The notes: generated by a model from the sequence alone, not told the origin. DNA of 6,542 nucleotides from CAYVSY01 sp964454255 (GCA_964454255.1 CAYVSY010000049.1:1-6542); one strand, 5' to 3'; shown: positions 1-4,977, counted from the first letter of the stretch. Program-made: numbers and translations.

Positions 1-5
1 AACAA

Positions 6-24
6 CCAACCATAAAGTGGTTGG
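6..24 (+). other. GC-richer stem-loop just before a terminator
   Basis: CCAACCA (6-12) and TGGTTGG (18-24) are perfect 7-bp complements around the 5-nt loop TAAAG. No T-run follows it directly; a second hairpin with a T-run begins two bases later. It may be the last helix of an upstream transcript, such as a structured RNA or the 3' untranslated part of a gene, but the window starts too late to say. The pairing is seen directly; the role is unknown. Confidence 0.45.
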
Positions 25-25
25 C

Positions 26-52
26 GAATGAAATTTATTTCATTCTTTTTTT
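26..52 (+). terminator. Intrinsic terminator of an upstream gene
   Basis: GAATGAAA (26-33) pairs perfectly with TTTCATTC (38-45) around a TTTA loop, and seven T residues follow (46-52). This is the standard Rho-independent layout on the plus strand. It would end a rightward transcript that begins outside the window and would insulate ftsY from it. Confidence 0.8.
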
Positions 53-155
53 ATATTATATGGTATTTTGTGATTTTTTATTTTTTAGTATTTTTTAAAA
101 GCGATACTTAAGAGAAAAATAATAGACTTTTCTCTTATTTTTTAGTAAAATATAT
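53..155 (+). promoter_or_regulatory. AT-rich leader region upstream of ftsY, promoter not resolved
   Basis: No gene is visible here. Poly-T stretches and AT-only hexamers are so common that no -35/-10 pair with proper spacing stands out. Any -10 placed after the hairpin at 109-143, such as TAAAAT at 146-151, would start transcription inside the ftsY Shine-Dalgarno sequence, so the ftsY promoter most likely lies upstream of that hairpin. The 13-mer TTATTTTTTAGTA occurs twice, at 78-90 and 135-147. Confidence 0.4.
109..143 (+). terminator. Terminator-like hairpin in the ftsY leader (possible attenuator)
   Basis: AAGAGAAAA (110-118) pairs perfectly with TTTTCTCTT (128-136), and T109-A137 can add a tenth pair. 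The loop has 9 nt, and six T residues (138-143) follow. It ends only 14 nt before the ftsY Shine-Dalgarno sequence. It could stop read-through from upstream or act as an attenuator if the ftsY promoter lies before it. The stem is A/T rich (three G-C pairs), so its strength is uncertain. No competing anti-terminator structure was clear. Confidence 0.5.
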
Positions 156-157
156 AT

Positions 158-162
158 GGAGG
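158..162 (+). promoter_or_regulatory. Shine-Dalgarno GGAGG that fixes the ftsY start
   Basis: GGAGG lies 5 nt before the ATG at 168. The longer reading frame opens with an ATG at 156-158 that overlaps this site and has no ribosome binding site of its own, so 168 is the better start. The resulting N-terminus MGLFDKIKNKLF also resembles FtsY proteins. Confidence 0.8.
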
Positions 163-167
163 ATGAT

Positions 168-1136
168 ATGGGATTATTTGATAAAATAAAAAATAAATTA
201 TTCTTTAATGAAAAAAATATAGAAAAGTATGATATGGGATTAAAAAAAACAAGGAAAGAATTTATTTCAAAATTAAATACTTTATCTAATAAGTATAAAA
301 ATATTAATGAAAATTATTTTGAAGAATTAGAAGAAATTCTTATAATGGCTGATATGGGTGTTGAAACAGTTGTTGAACTTGTCAATAAATTAAAAAAACG
401 TGTTTCGCATGAAAATATAACTGATGCTAATGATTTGAAAGAAATATTAGTTGATGAACTTTTTATTATATATGTTAATGAAGGAATTGTTGATACAAAA
501 ATTAATATTAATCCTAATGGTCCAACTGTTATTTTGTTTGTTGGTGTGAATGGGGTTGGAAAAACGACATCTATTGGTAAACTAGCTTATAAATATAAAC
601 ATGAAAATAAAAAAGTTTTACTTATTGCGGGCGATACGTTTAGAGCTGGTGCCATTGAACAATTAGATGAATGGGCTAAAAGGAATGATGTTCCTATAAT
701 ACTGCCAACATGTTCTGATCCTTCTAGTGTTATATTTGAAGGTTTAACACTTGCAAAAAATGAAAATTATGATATAGTGTTAATAGATACAGCTGGTCGA
801 CTTCAAAATAAAGTTAATTTAATGAATGAACTTTCTAAAATTAATAAAGTTATTAATAAAGTTGTTCCAGGTGGACCACATGAAACATTACTTGTGATTG
901 ATGCAATTACTGGTCAAAATGGTATTTCTCAAGCCAAGTCATTTATGGAAGTCACAAATGTAACGGGTGTTATTCTTACTAAATTGGATGGAACAGCTAA
1001 GGGTGGAATTATTCTTGCTATTAAAGCACAGACAGGATTAATTGTTAAATATGTTGGTTTGGGTGAAAAAATAGATGATTTGGAAGTATTTGATATAGAA
1101 AAATATATATATGGTTTATTTAAAGAATTAATATAA
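168..1136 (+). CDS. ftsY: Signal recognition particle receptor FtsY (SRP GTPase)
   Basis: FtsY is the membrane-associated SRP receptor GTPase. It pairs with Ffh to deliver nascent membrane proteins to the Sec translocon. With the start at 168 the protein has 322 residues and consists almost only of the NG domain; the long acidic A domain of the E. coli protein is missing, as is common in Gram-positives. The N-terminus (about 1-12) looks like an amphipathic membrane-binding helix. A helical N domain follows to about residue 110. The G domain shows the P-loop GVNGVGKTT (126-134, Lys132), DTFRAGAIEQL (156-166, with Gly where Ala is usual), DTAGR (207-211), TKLDGTAKGG (271-280) and the closing motif GLGEKIDDLEVFD (297-309), which distinguishes FtsY from Ffh. 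It heads a tight rightward gene group; the next gene starts 13 bp after its TAA. All key residues are present. Confidence 0.96.
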   Translation: MGLFDKIKNKLFFNEKNIEKYDMGLKKTRKEFISKLNTLSNKYKNINENYFEELEEILIMADMGVETVVELVNKLKKRVSHENITDANDLKEILVDELFIIYVNEGIVDTKININPNGPTVILFVGVNGVGKTTSIGKLAYKYKHENKKVLLIAGDTFRAGAIEQLDEWAKRNDVPIILPTCSDPSSVIFEGLTLAKNENYDIVLIDTAGRLQNKVNLMNELSKINKVINKVVPGGPHETLLVIDAITGQNGISQAKSFMEVTNVTGVILTKLDGTAKGGIILAIKAQTGLIVKYVGLGEKIDDLEVFDIEKYIYGLFKELI

Positions 1137-1149
1137 AGGGAATGATAAT

Positions 1150-1419
1150 ATGGATAAAAAGGAAAGAAAAGAAAATCTTAATAAGGAAGAAATAATTTGT
1201 ATAATTGCGATAGTTGGTGCTTTCTTTTTGGCATTACTTTCGTTTAAGTATTTTTACATTATTCCTTCGGCATGTATAATGTGTGCTTTAGTTATGTTTT
1301 ATGTCAGTTATATTTGGACAAATGAATATAAAAAATCCAAAGTAAAATACTTTTATTATATTGGTGGGATATTATTAATTGGTTATGCTGTATATTATAT
1401 TATTACTAGAATGAGGTAA
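1150..1419 (+). CDS. Small three-helix membrane protein of unknown function
   Basis: I do not recognise this 89-residue protein. The first 14 residues are strongly charged (MDKKERK...), and three hydrophobic segments follow at about 15-32, 34-55 and 67-86. A basic loop, NEYKKSKVK, lies at about 58-66, and the C-terminus is short and basic. The positive-inside rule suggests a cytoplasmic N-terminus and a cytoplasmic basic loop. No catalytic motif or signal-peptidase site is evident. A ribosome binding site AAAGGGA (1135-1141) overlaps the ftsY stop codon. The gene ends 1 nt before ylxM, whose GAGG ribosome binding site lies in its last codons, so translation of the two is probably coupled. Its place between ftsY and ylxM is not the usual arrangement. 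A role in membrane targeting is only inference from position. Confidence 0.8.
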   Translation: MDKKERKENLNKEEIICIIAIVGAFFLALLSFKYFYIIPSACIMCALVMFYVSYIWTNEYKKSKVKYFYYIGGILLIGYAVYYIITRMR

Positions 1420-1420
1420 T

Positions 1421-1714
1421 ATGGAAAAGATTGATGAACTTATTATATTATTTGATTATTATGGTGAATTGTTTACTGATAAACAAAAGATGATATTTAA
1501 TTATTATTATTTTGATAATTTATCTTTAATGGAAATTTCAGAGAATTTGAGAATTAGTCGAAATGCTGTTCATAAGACATTAAAGATAGTAGAAAAAAAA
1601 CTTTATGATTATGAATGTAAACTTAAATTATTTTGTAAAAGAAAAAAAATAATTAATATAATAGACAATATAGAAGACAAAAATATTAAAAATAGAATAA
1701 TTGATAATGTTTAA
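1421..1714 (+). CDS. ylxM: YlxM-like SRP-associated helix-turn-helix protein
   Basis: This 97-residue protein matches the YlxM/UPF0122 pattern: an opening like LFDYYGELFTDKQ (about 10-22), a YYYFDNLSLMEIS stretch (28-40), and a sigma-70 region-4-like helix-turn-helix, ISENLRISRNAVHKTLKIVEKKL (39-61). An EYE/YEC-type helix then runs into KLKLF (64-71). The lysine- and isoleucine-rich tail (72-97) is not typical. In Firmicutes ylxM usually lies between ftsY and ffh, and work in streptococci links YlxM to SRP function. Here ftsY is upstream as expected, but an AAA+ ATPase gene follows instead of ffh. The start lies 1 nt after the preceding stop codon and uses GAGG at 1413-1416. A DNA-binding sigma-like role is the alternative reading, but family and context favour YlxM. 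Confidence 0.85.
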   Translation: MEKIDELIILFDYYGELFTDKQKMIFNYYYFDNLSLMEISENLRISRNAVHKTLKIVEKKLYDYECKLKLFCKRKKIINIIDNIEDKNIKNRIIDNV

Positions 1715-1744
1715 AACAATAGTTTTGTTAGGAGAAATGAGACA

Positions 1745-2674
1745 ATGAATAATGAATTAAAAGAAGATTCGATTTTAAGAAGATATGCTGATAATTTGAC
1801 AGAAGCAGAGTATATTACTGATCCGGCTATTGCTCGTGAAGATGAAATGAAAAAATTAATGCTAGTTTTATTGACACCTGAAAAATCGGCTGTTTTAGTT
1901 GGTAAAGCTGGTATTGGTAAAACGGCTATTGTTGAAGGATTAGCTTATAGGATGCAAAAAAATGAAGTCCCTAATTTATTAAAGGGATATCGTATTTTTA
2001 GAGTTAATACAACTGCTATTCTTGGTAATGACAATGGTGAAAATAGAGTTTTAAAATTAGTTCAAGAATTAAAAACACAGGAAAAGGTAATATTATTTAT
2101 AGATGAAGTTCATACTTTAATTGGTTCTGACGCTCAAGGTGCATTGGATTTAGCTAATATGTTTAAGGAAGGTTTAAGTAGAGGAACAATTAAAATGATT
2201 GGTGCCACGACTACATATGAATACGAAACATATATTTTGAAAGATAAGGCTTTTGTGCGAAGATTTGAAAAAATAGATGTTGAGGAACCTACACAGGAAA
2301 TGTGTGTTAAAATATTGATGAGAACACTGCCTAAATTAGAAAAGCAAACTGGTGCCAAATTAGAATATACTGAATTTGTTAAAGAAAATATAATGAAATT
2401 TATTGTTAATATGACATCAGAATATAAGCGAATATTTGAAATATCTTCTCGATATCCTGATATTTGTTTAGTCATATTAAGACAAGCTTTTTCAAATGCT
2501 TTGTTTGATAATTTGAATTCAGTTAAGTTTAAACATATATATGATGCTATTAGATTTTCAAAAGCTGTTTATCCAGATGTAATAAAGAAAGAATTAGTCC
2601 TTTTTAAAGAAAAATTTAAAGATTTGTTAAAAGAGGAGCATGTTATTGTAGATGAGAATAACTATTTGAATTAA
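1745..2674 (+). CDS. Stand-alone ClpA/ClpB-type (first nucleotide-binding domain) AAA+ ATPase
   Basis: The 309-residue protein is essentially one AAA+ module resembling NBD1 of ClpB/ClpC. The family entry motif DPAIAREDEMKKL (26-38) corresponds to the usual DPVIGRExEI. Walker A is GKAGIGKT (53-60) followed by AIVEGLA, Walker B is ILFIDEVHTLIG (116-127), sensor 1 lies in IGATTTYEY (152-160), and the arginine-finger segment is FVRRFEKI (170-177). The region SSRYPDICLVIL (234-245) aligns with the small-domain SDRxLPDKAIDLID. The Clp N domain, the M-domain coiled coil and the second AAA+ domain are all absent. Where Clp proteins have pore loop 1 (AGxKYRGEFE) this protein has LGNDNGENRV (93-102), without the substrate-gripping aromatic residue. 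ATP binding and hydrolysis residues look intact; threading does not. AGGAG at 1730-1734 supports the start. It follows ylxM by 30 bp. No function can be assigned. Confidence 0.88.
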   Translation: MNNELKEDSILRRYADNLTEAEYITDPAIAREDEMKKLMLVLLTPEKSAVLVGKAGIGKTAIVEGLAYRMQKNEVPNLLKGYRIFRVNTTAILGNDNGENRVLKLVQELKTQEKVILFIDEVHTLIGSDAQGALDLANMFKEGLSRGTIKMIGATTTYEYETYILKDKAFVRRFEKIDVEEPTQEMCVKILMRTLPKLEKQTGAKLEYTEFVKENIMKFIVNMTSEYKRIFEISSRYPDICLVILRQAFSNALFDNLNSVKFKHIYDAIRFSKAVYPDVIKKELVLFKEKFKDLLKEEHVIVDENNYLN

Positions 2675-2702
2675 TAGACAAAATTTTAAAATATGATATA
2701 AT
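2675..2702 (+). promoter_or_regulatory. Promoter for pssA-psd with extended -10
   Basis: TAGACA (2675-2680, five of six matches to TTGACA) and TATAAT (2697-2702, perfect) are 16 bp apart, and TG at 2694-2695 makes an extended -10. It begins directly after the stop codon of the AAA+ gene, where no terminator is visible, so read-through from the ftsY unit is also possible. The predicted start near 2709 leaves a very short leader before the ribosome binding site. Confidence 0.7.
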
Positions 2703-2711
2703 TAATGTTGT

Positions 2712-2718
2712 GGAAGAG
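2712..2718 (+). promoter_or_regulatory. Ribosome binding site of pssA, start codon ambiguous
   Basis: GGAAGAG lies 2 nt before a GTG (2721) and 11 nt before an in-frame ATG (2730). Neither spacing is ideal. If the anti-SD contact is GGAA (2712-2715) the GTG is at a good distance; if it is GAG (2716-2718) the ATG fits better. The difference is only three residues. Confidence 0.45.
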
Positions 2719-2720
2719 AT

Positions 2721-3356
2721 GTGAAAATAATGATAGGTTTTTATGACTATACAGTAATACTTACATATATGGGATTTGGATGTGGAATATTTGGCATATA
2801 TAACGCGTTATTTGGAAATTCATTTGTTGCTGTTATATGTTTATTAGTATGTGGGTTATGTGATTTATTTGATGGAAAAATTGCTAGAACAAAAAAAAGA
2901 ACGGATGATGAAAAATCATTTGGTATTCAAATTGATTCTTTAAGTGATTTGGTTTGTTTTGGAATATTACCGATTGCAATAGGATATTCAATTGGATTAA
3001 ATTCAGTTTTATATGTTCCTTATTTTATTTTATATGGATTATGCGGATTAATAAGATTGGCTTATTTTAATGTATTAGAATTAAAAAAAGATACGTTGTT
3101 TAACAAAAAGAAACCTGAATATATCGGCTTGCCAATAACGTCGGCTGTTCTTATATTTCCACTAGTATATGTTTTTAAAAGAGTATCTGGTGTTATATTC
3201 CCATATATATATTTAGCTGTTATGATTATTGTAGCTATTCTTTTTGTTGTTAAATTTAAGATTAAAAAGCCAGGATTAAAGTTTTCATTCTTTTTAATTG
3301 GAATTGGTTTGGTTGAGTTACTACTTATTTTAGGAGTTATATTTAAGTGGTTTTAA
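2721..3356 (+). CDS. pssA: CDP-diacylglycerol--serine O-phosphatidyltransferase (PssA)
   Basis: PssA transfers the phosphatidyl group from CDP-diacylglycerol to L-serine, giving phosphatidylserine and CMP in the cytoplasmic membrane. The 211-residue protein carries the CDP-alcohol phosphotransferase signature: D48, D51-G52, A55-R56, G68, D72 and D76. The spacing between AR and G is 11 residues rather than the commonest 8; I recall similar lengths in clostridial-type PssA, so this is probably a subfamily trait. RLAYFNV (112-118) and YIGLPIT (134-140) are further PssA-like segments that separate it from PgsA. Several hydrophobic segments (about 10-47, 75-112, 139-152, 158-178, 188-208) agree with an integral membrane enzyme. 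The start is GTG 2721 or ATG 2730 (MIGFYDYTV...). Its end overlaps psd by 10 bp, so the next enzyme of the pathway is translationally coupled. Confidence 0.94.
   Translation: MKIMIGFYDYTVILTYMGFGCGIFGIYNALFGNSFVAVICLLVCGLCDLFDGKIARTKKRTDDEKSFGIQIDSLSDLVCFGILPIAIGYSIGLNSVLYVPYFILYGLCGLIRLAYFNVLELKKDTLFNKKKPEYIGLPITSAVLIFPLVYVFKRVSGVIFPYIYLAVMIIVAILFVVKFKIKKPGLKFSFFLIGIGLVELLLILGVIFKWF
3332..3336 (+). promoter_or_regulatory. Ribosome binding site of psd inside pssA
   Basis: AGGAG lies within the last codons of pssA, 10 nt before the GTG at 3347. The alternative in-frame ATG at 3365 is 28 nt away and has no nearby purine-rich site. This supports the GTG start and a 10-bp gene overlap. Confidence 0.65.
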
Positions 3357-4219
3357 AATATAAAATGCGAAACAGTGAAAAAGAGTTTATTGTTAATGAA
3401 AGTTCAGTTTTAACTTTTTTTTATGAAACTATTTTTGGAAGAATAATACTAACTATTTTAACTAAACCATTTATATCTCAAGTTGTTGGAACATTTATGA
3501 ATTCTTTTTTATCTTGTTTTTTAATTAATAAAACGATAAAAAAACACAATATTAATTTAAATGAATATGAAGATGTTGAATATAATTCATATAATAGTTT
3601 TTTTACTAGAAAAATAAAAGAAAATTTAAGAAAAATAGATAAAAAGAAAAAGGCTTTTATAAGTCCGTGTGATTCAAAATTGTTAGTATATAAGATAAAT
3701 AGGGATAGTTTGTTTAAAATTAAATCTTCCTATTATTATTTATCTGATTTATTACAAGATGATATTTATAAAGATTATAAAAATGGTTATTGTTTAATTT
3801 TTAGATTAGAAGTTAACGATTATCATCGATATTGTTATATTGACGATGGTGTTATAAAATATAATTGTTATATTCCGGGAAAATTACATACGGTTAGACC
3901 AATTGCGAATAGGAATTATAATATTTATAAAGAAAATTGTCGTGAATGGACATTGATTAAGACTAAAAATTTTGACGATGTTATAATGGTTGAGGTTGGT
4001 GCCATGCTAATTGGTAAAATAGTAAACAATCATAATCATGAAACTGTTTTTAAAGGTTCGGAAAAGGGACATTTTGAATTTGGCGGTTCGACGATTGTTG
4101 TTTTAGTTAAGAATAATGTTCTAGATATAGATGAAGATATTTTAATTAATAGTTCTAATTCTATAGAGACAGTTGTTAAGATGGGTGAAAAAATTGCTCA
4201 AAAAAAAACAAATGATTAA
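3347..4219 (+). CDS. psd: Phosphatidylserine decarboxylase proenzyme (Psd)
   Basis: Psd decarboxylates phosphatidylserine to phosphatidylethanolamine with a pyruvoyl cofactor made by self-cleavage. The 290-residue proenzyme has the expected marks: FFTRKIKENLRKID (85-98), SPCDSKL (106-112, with the catalytic Asp109), NDYHRY (157-162, with His160), GKLHTVRP (178-185), VGAMLIGKI (217-225) and FGGST (245-249). By family knowledge cleavage falls between Gly247 and Ser248, giving a beta chain of 247 and an alpha chain of 43 residues whose N-terminal Ser becomes pyruvoyl. GGST in place of the E. coli LGST is common in Firmicutes. The GTG start is chosen from the AGGAG site in pssA. It overlaps pssA upstream and shares 4 bp with the convergent PAP2 gene downstream. 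Length and motifs indicate an intact enzyme. Confidence 0.95.
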   Translation: MVLKYKMRNSEKEFIVNESSVLTFFYETIFGRIILTILTKPFISQVVGTFMNSFLSCFLINKTIKKHNINLNEYEDVEYNSYNSFFTRKIKENLRKIDKKKKAFISPCDSKLLVYKINRDSLFKIKSSYYYLSDLLQDDIYKDYKNGYCLIFRLEVNDYHRYCYIDDGVIKYNCYIPGKLHTVRPIANRNYNIYKENCREWTLIKTKNFDDVIMVEVGAMLIGKIVNNHNHETVFKGSEKGHFEFGGSTIVVLVKNNVLDIDEDILINSSNSIETVVKMGEKIAQKKTND

Positions 4220-4234
4220 TCTATTCTTTGTTTT
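4200..4234 (-). terminator. Weak intrinsic terminator of the PAP2 gene, inside the psd end
   Basis: AAAACAAA (4205-4212) pairs with TTTGTTTT (4227-4234) across a 14-nt loop. Read on the minus strand, the A-run at 4200-4208 becomes a T-run after the stem, as in a Rho-independent terminator. The stem has a single G-C pair, so it is weak. On the plus strand no long T-run follows, so it would not serve psd well. The loop contains the palindrome GATTAATC (4214-4221), which holds both stop codons. Confidence 0.35.
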
Positions 4235-4845
4235 AATTTGTTATAAATTTTAGTTTTATTAACAATTCCCCATATTGAAACGCTTATTATTATGGCTCCT
4301 ATAACATCATATATTACATGTTGTTTTACAAATATAGTTGATAATATTATTGAAACAAATGAAATAAATAGTCCTACTTTATAAATTGGTTTTATATTTT
4401 TTATTTCACTTAGTCCAAAAATAAAGTAAAAACAAAGAATACAATGACCGCTAGGAAAACAATTTAATGGTGGATTATCTATTTTATAAATAATATTAGT
4501 GAGAATAGTTGAGAAATTACTATTTTCTATCATTGGTCTACTAACTGTGCTTGGAAATAAAAAATATATTATTCCGCAAAATATAATGGTTAAAATAAGT
4601 GAAGTTAAATATTTATAAAATGTATCCTTATTTTTTTTGTAAAATAAGAATGGGATTATAAATATTAAAATATACCATAATATATAAAAATATATAAATT
4701 GACTAATAAGAGGAATAGTATTATCTATACTTGATTCTAACAAAGTTACATTAAATGGTGAAAATTTAACTAAAAAATATATTGAAGTTTCAAAAATAAT
4801 TGCTAAGCATATGACAATAAATATCTTGCAATCTTGTTTTTTCAT
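4216..4845 (-). CDS. PAP2-family membrane phosphatase
   Basis: PAP2 enzymes remove phosphate from lipid phosphates or transfer lipid phosphate head groups at the membrane. This 209-residue protein has about six hydrophobic segments (about 8-27, 45-70, 78-97, 134-146, 156-173, 178-195). Three active-site blocks are visible: FPSTVSRP (97-104, motif 1 arginine), FPSGHC (130-135, with His134) and STIFVKQHVIYD (169-180, with Lys174 where Arg is common, His176 as nucleophile and Asp180). The arrangement resembles the PAP2 branch that includes Aur1-like proteins. The substrate cannot be read from sequence; phosphatidate, phosphatidylglycerol phosphate and undecaprenyl pyrophosphate are all possible. 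Placement beside pssA-psd suggests lipid metabolism, but it is convergent and not in their operon. AGGTG (4855-4851) lies 5 nt before the ATG. Confidence 0.88.
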   Translation of the reverse strand: MKKQDCKIFIVICLAIIFETSIYFLVKFSPFNVTLLESSIDNTIPLISQFIYFYILWYILIFIIPFLFYKKNKDTFYKYLTSLILTIIFCGIIYFLFPSTVSRPMIENSNFSTILTNIIYKIDNPPLNCFPSGHCILCFYFIFGLSEIKNIKPIYKVGLFISFVSIILSTIFVKQHVIYDVIGAIIISVSIWGIVNKTKIYNKLKQRID

Positions 4846-4861
4846 AAAATCACCTGTAACG

Positions 4862-4870
4862 ATTATATCA
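4862..4870 (-). promoter_or_regulatory. Extended -10 element, PAP2 gene promoter candidate
   Basis: Read on the minus strand this is TGATATAAT, a perfect -10 with the TG extension, within a 12-mer (ATATGATATAAT, 4873-4862) identical to that in the pssA promoter. It ends 16 nt before the ATG, similar to the 18 nt at pssA. The -35 region is poor. A second candidate on the same strand, TTTACT (4902-4897), 16 bp, TATAAT (4880-4875), would give a longer leader. I cannot choose between them. Confidence 0.5.
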
Positions 4871-4888
4871 TATAATTATAAAAAAAAG

Positions 4889-4907
4889 ATTATTTTAGTA
4901 AAATAAT
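4889..4907. promoter_or_regulatory. 19-bp AT palindrome in the PAP2-pflB divergent region
   Basis: ATTATTTTA (4889-4897) and TAAAATAAT (4899-4907) are perfect inverted repeats around a single G. It covers the candidate -35 of the leftward PAP2 promoter. It could be a repressor operator. On the minus strand it is followed by C and seven T residues, so a weak terminator is an alternative reading. Because only A/T bases are involved, chance is a real possibility. Confidence 0.35.
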
Positions 4908-4914
4908 GTCAATT

Positions 4915-4931
4915 ATTGTTTTAAAAACAAT
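4915..4931. promoter_or_regulatory. 17-bp palindrome at the pflB promoter, candidate operator
   Basis: ATTGTTTT (4915-4922) and AAAACAAT (4924-4931) are perfect inverted repeats around one A. It covers the place where the -35 of the pflB promoter would fall, a good position for a repressor. TTGTT...AACAA half-sites recall redox-regulator Rex sites, but the gap is 5 nt rather than the 8 nt I expect for Rex, so the regulator is unassigned. Confidence 0.4.
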
Positions 4932-4938
4932 TAAATTA

Positions 4939-4947
4939 TGTTATACT
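4939..4947 (+). promoter_or_regulatory. Extended -10 of the pflB promoter
   Basis: TGTTATACT is a TGnTATAAT-type extended -10 with one mismatch (C for A). The hexamer 17 bp upstream, TTTTAA (4919-4924), is a weak -35 and lies inside the palindrome at 4915-4931. Transcription would start near 4954, ten bases before the GGAGG ribosome binding site. Confidence 0.55.
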
Positions 4948-4977
4948 TTATTAGCATAATAATGGAGGTAGTAAGAG

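Noticed and set aside
156..167. ATG at 156 as the ftsY start
   Set aside because: This codon overlaps the GGAGG site that serves the ATG at 168, and the extra residues MEDD are not part of the usual FtsY N-terminus.
2134..2475. A 113-codon open frame on the minus strand inside the AAA+ gene
   Set aside because: It is wholly antisense to a gene with clear AAA+ motifs, shows no known domain, and no convincing ribosome binding site was noted. It is a shadow frame.
1745..2674. AAA+ gene as a broken fragment of clpB or clpC
   Set aside because: It has its own ribosome binding site, an uninterrupted frame with a natural start and stop, ATPase motifs intact, and no remaining second AAA+ domain in the following DNA, where a promoter and pssA begin at once.
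2681..2692. ATTTTAAAAT-type palindrome as a terminator after the AAA+ gene
   Set aside because: It has no loop, no G-C pair and no T-run after it, and it sits within the spacer of the pssA promoter.
2748..2960. The 11-residue gap in the PssA signature as a defect
   Set aside because: All signature Asp, Gly and Arg residues are present in order. Longer gaps of this kind are, from memory, known in clostridial-type PssA, so it looks like a subfamily feature.
4907..4912. Perfect TTGACA on the minus strand as the -35 of the PAP2 promoter
   Set aside because: No good -10 lies 16-18 bp downstream; the nearest TATAAT is 26 bp away. It may be chance in this AT-rich spacer.
4915..4931. Rex operator before pflB
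   Set aside because: The TTGTT and AACAA half-sites are present, but the gap between them is 5 nt instead of the 8 nt expected for Rex, so I call it only an unassigned palindrome.
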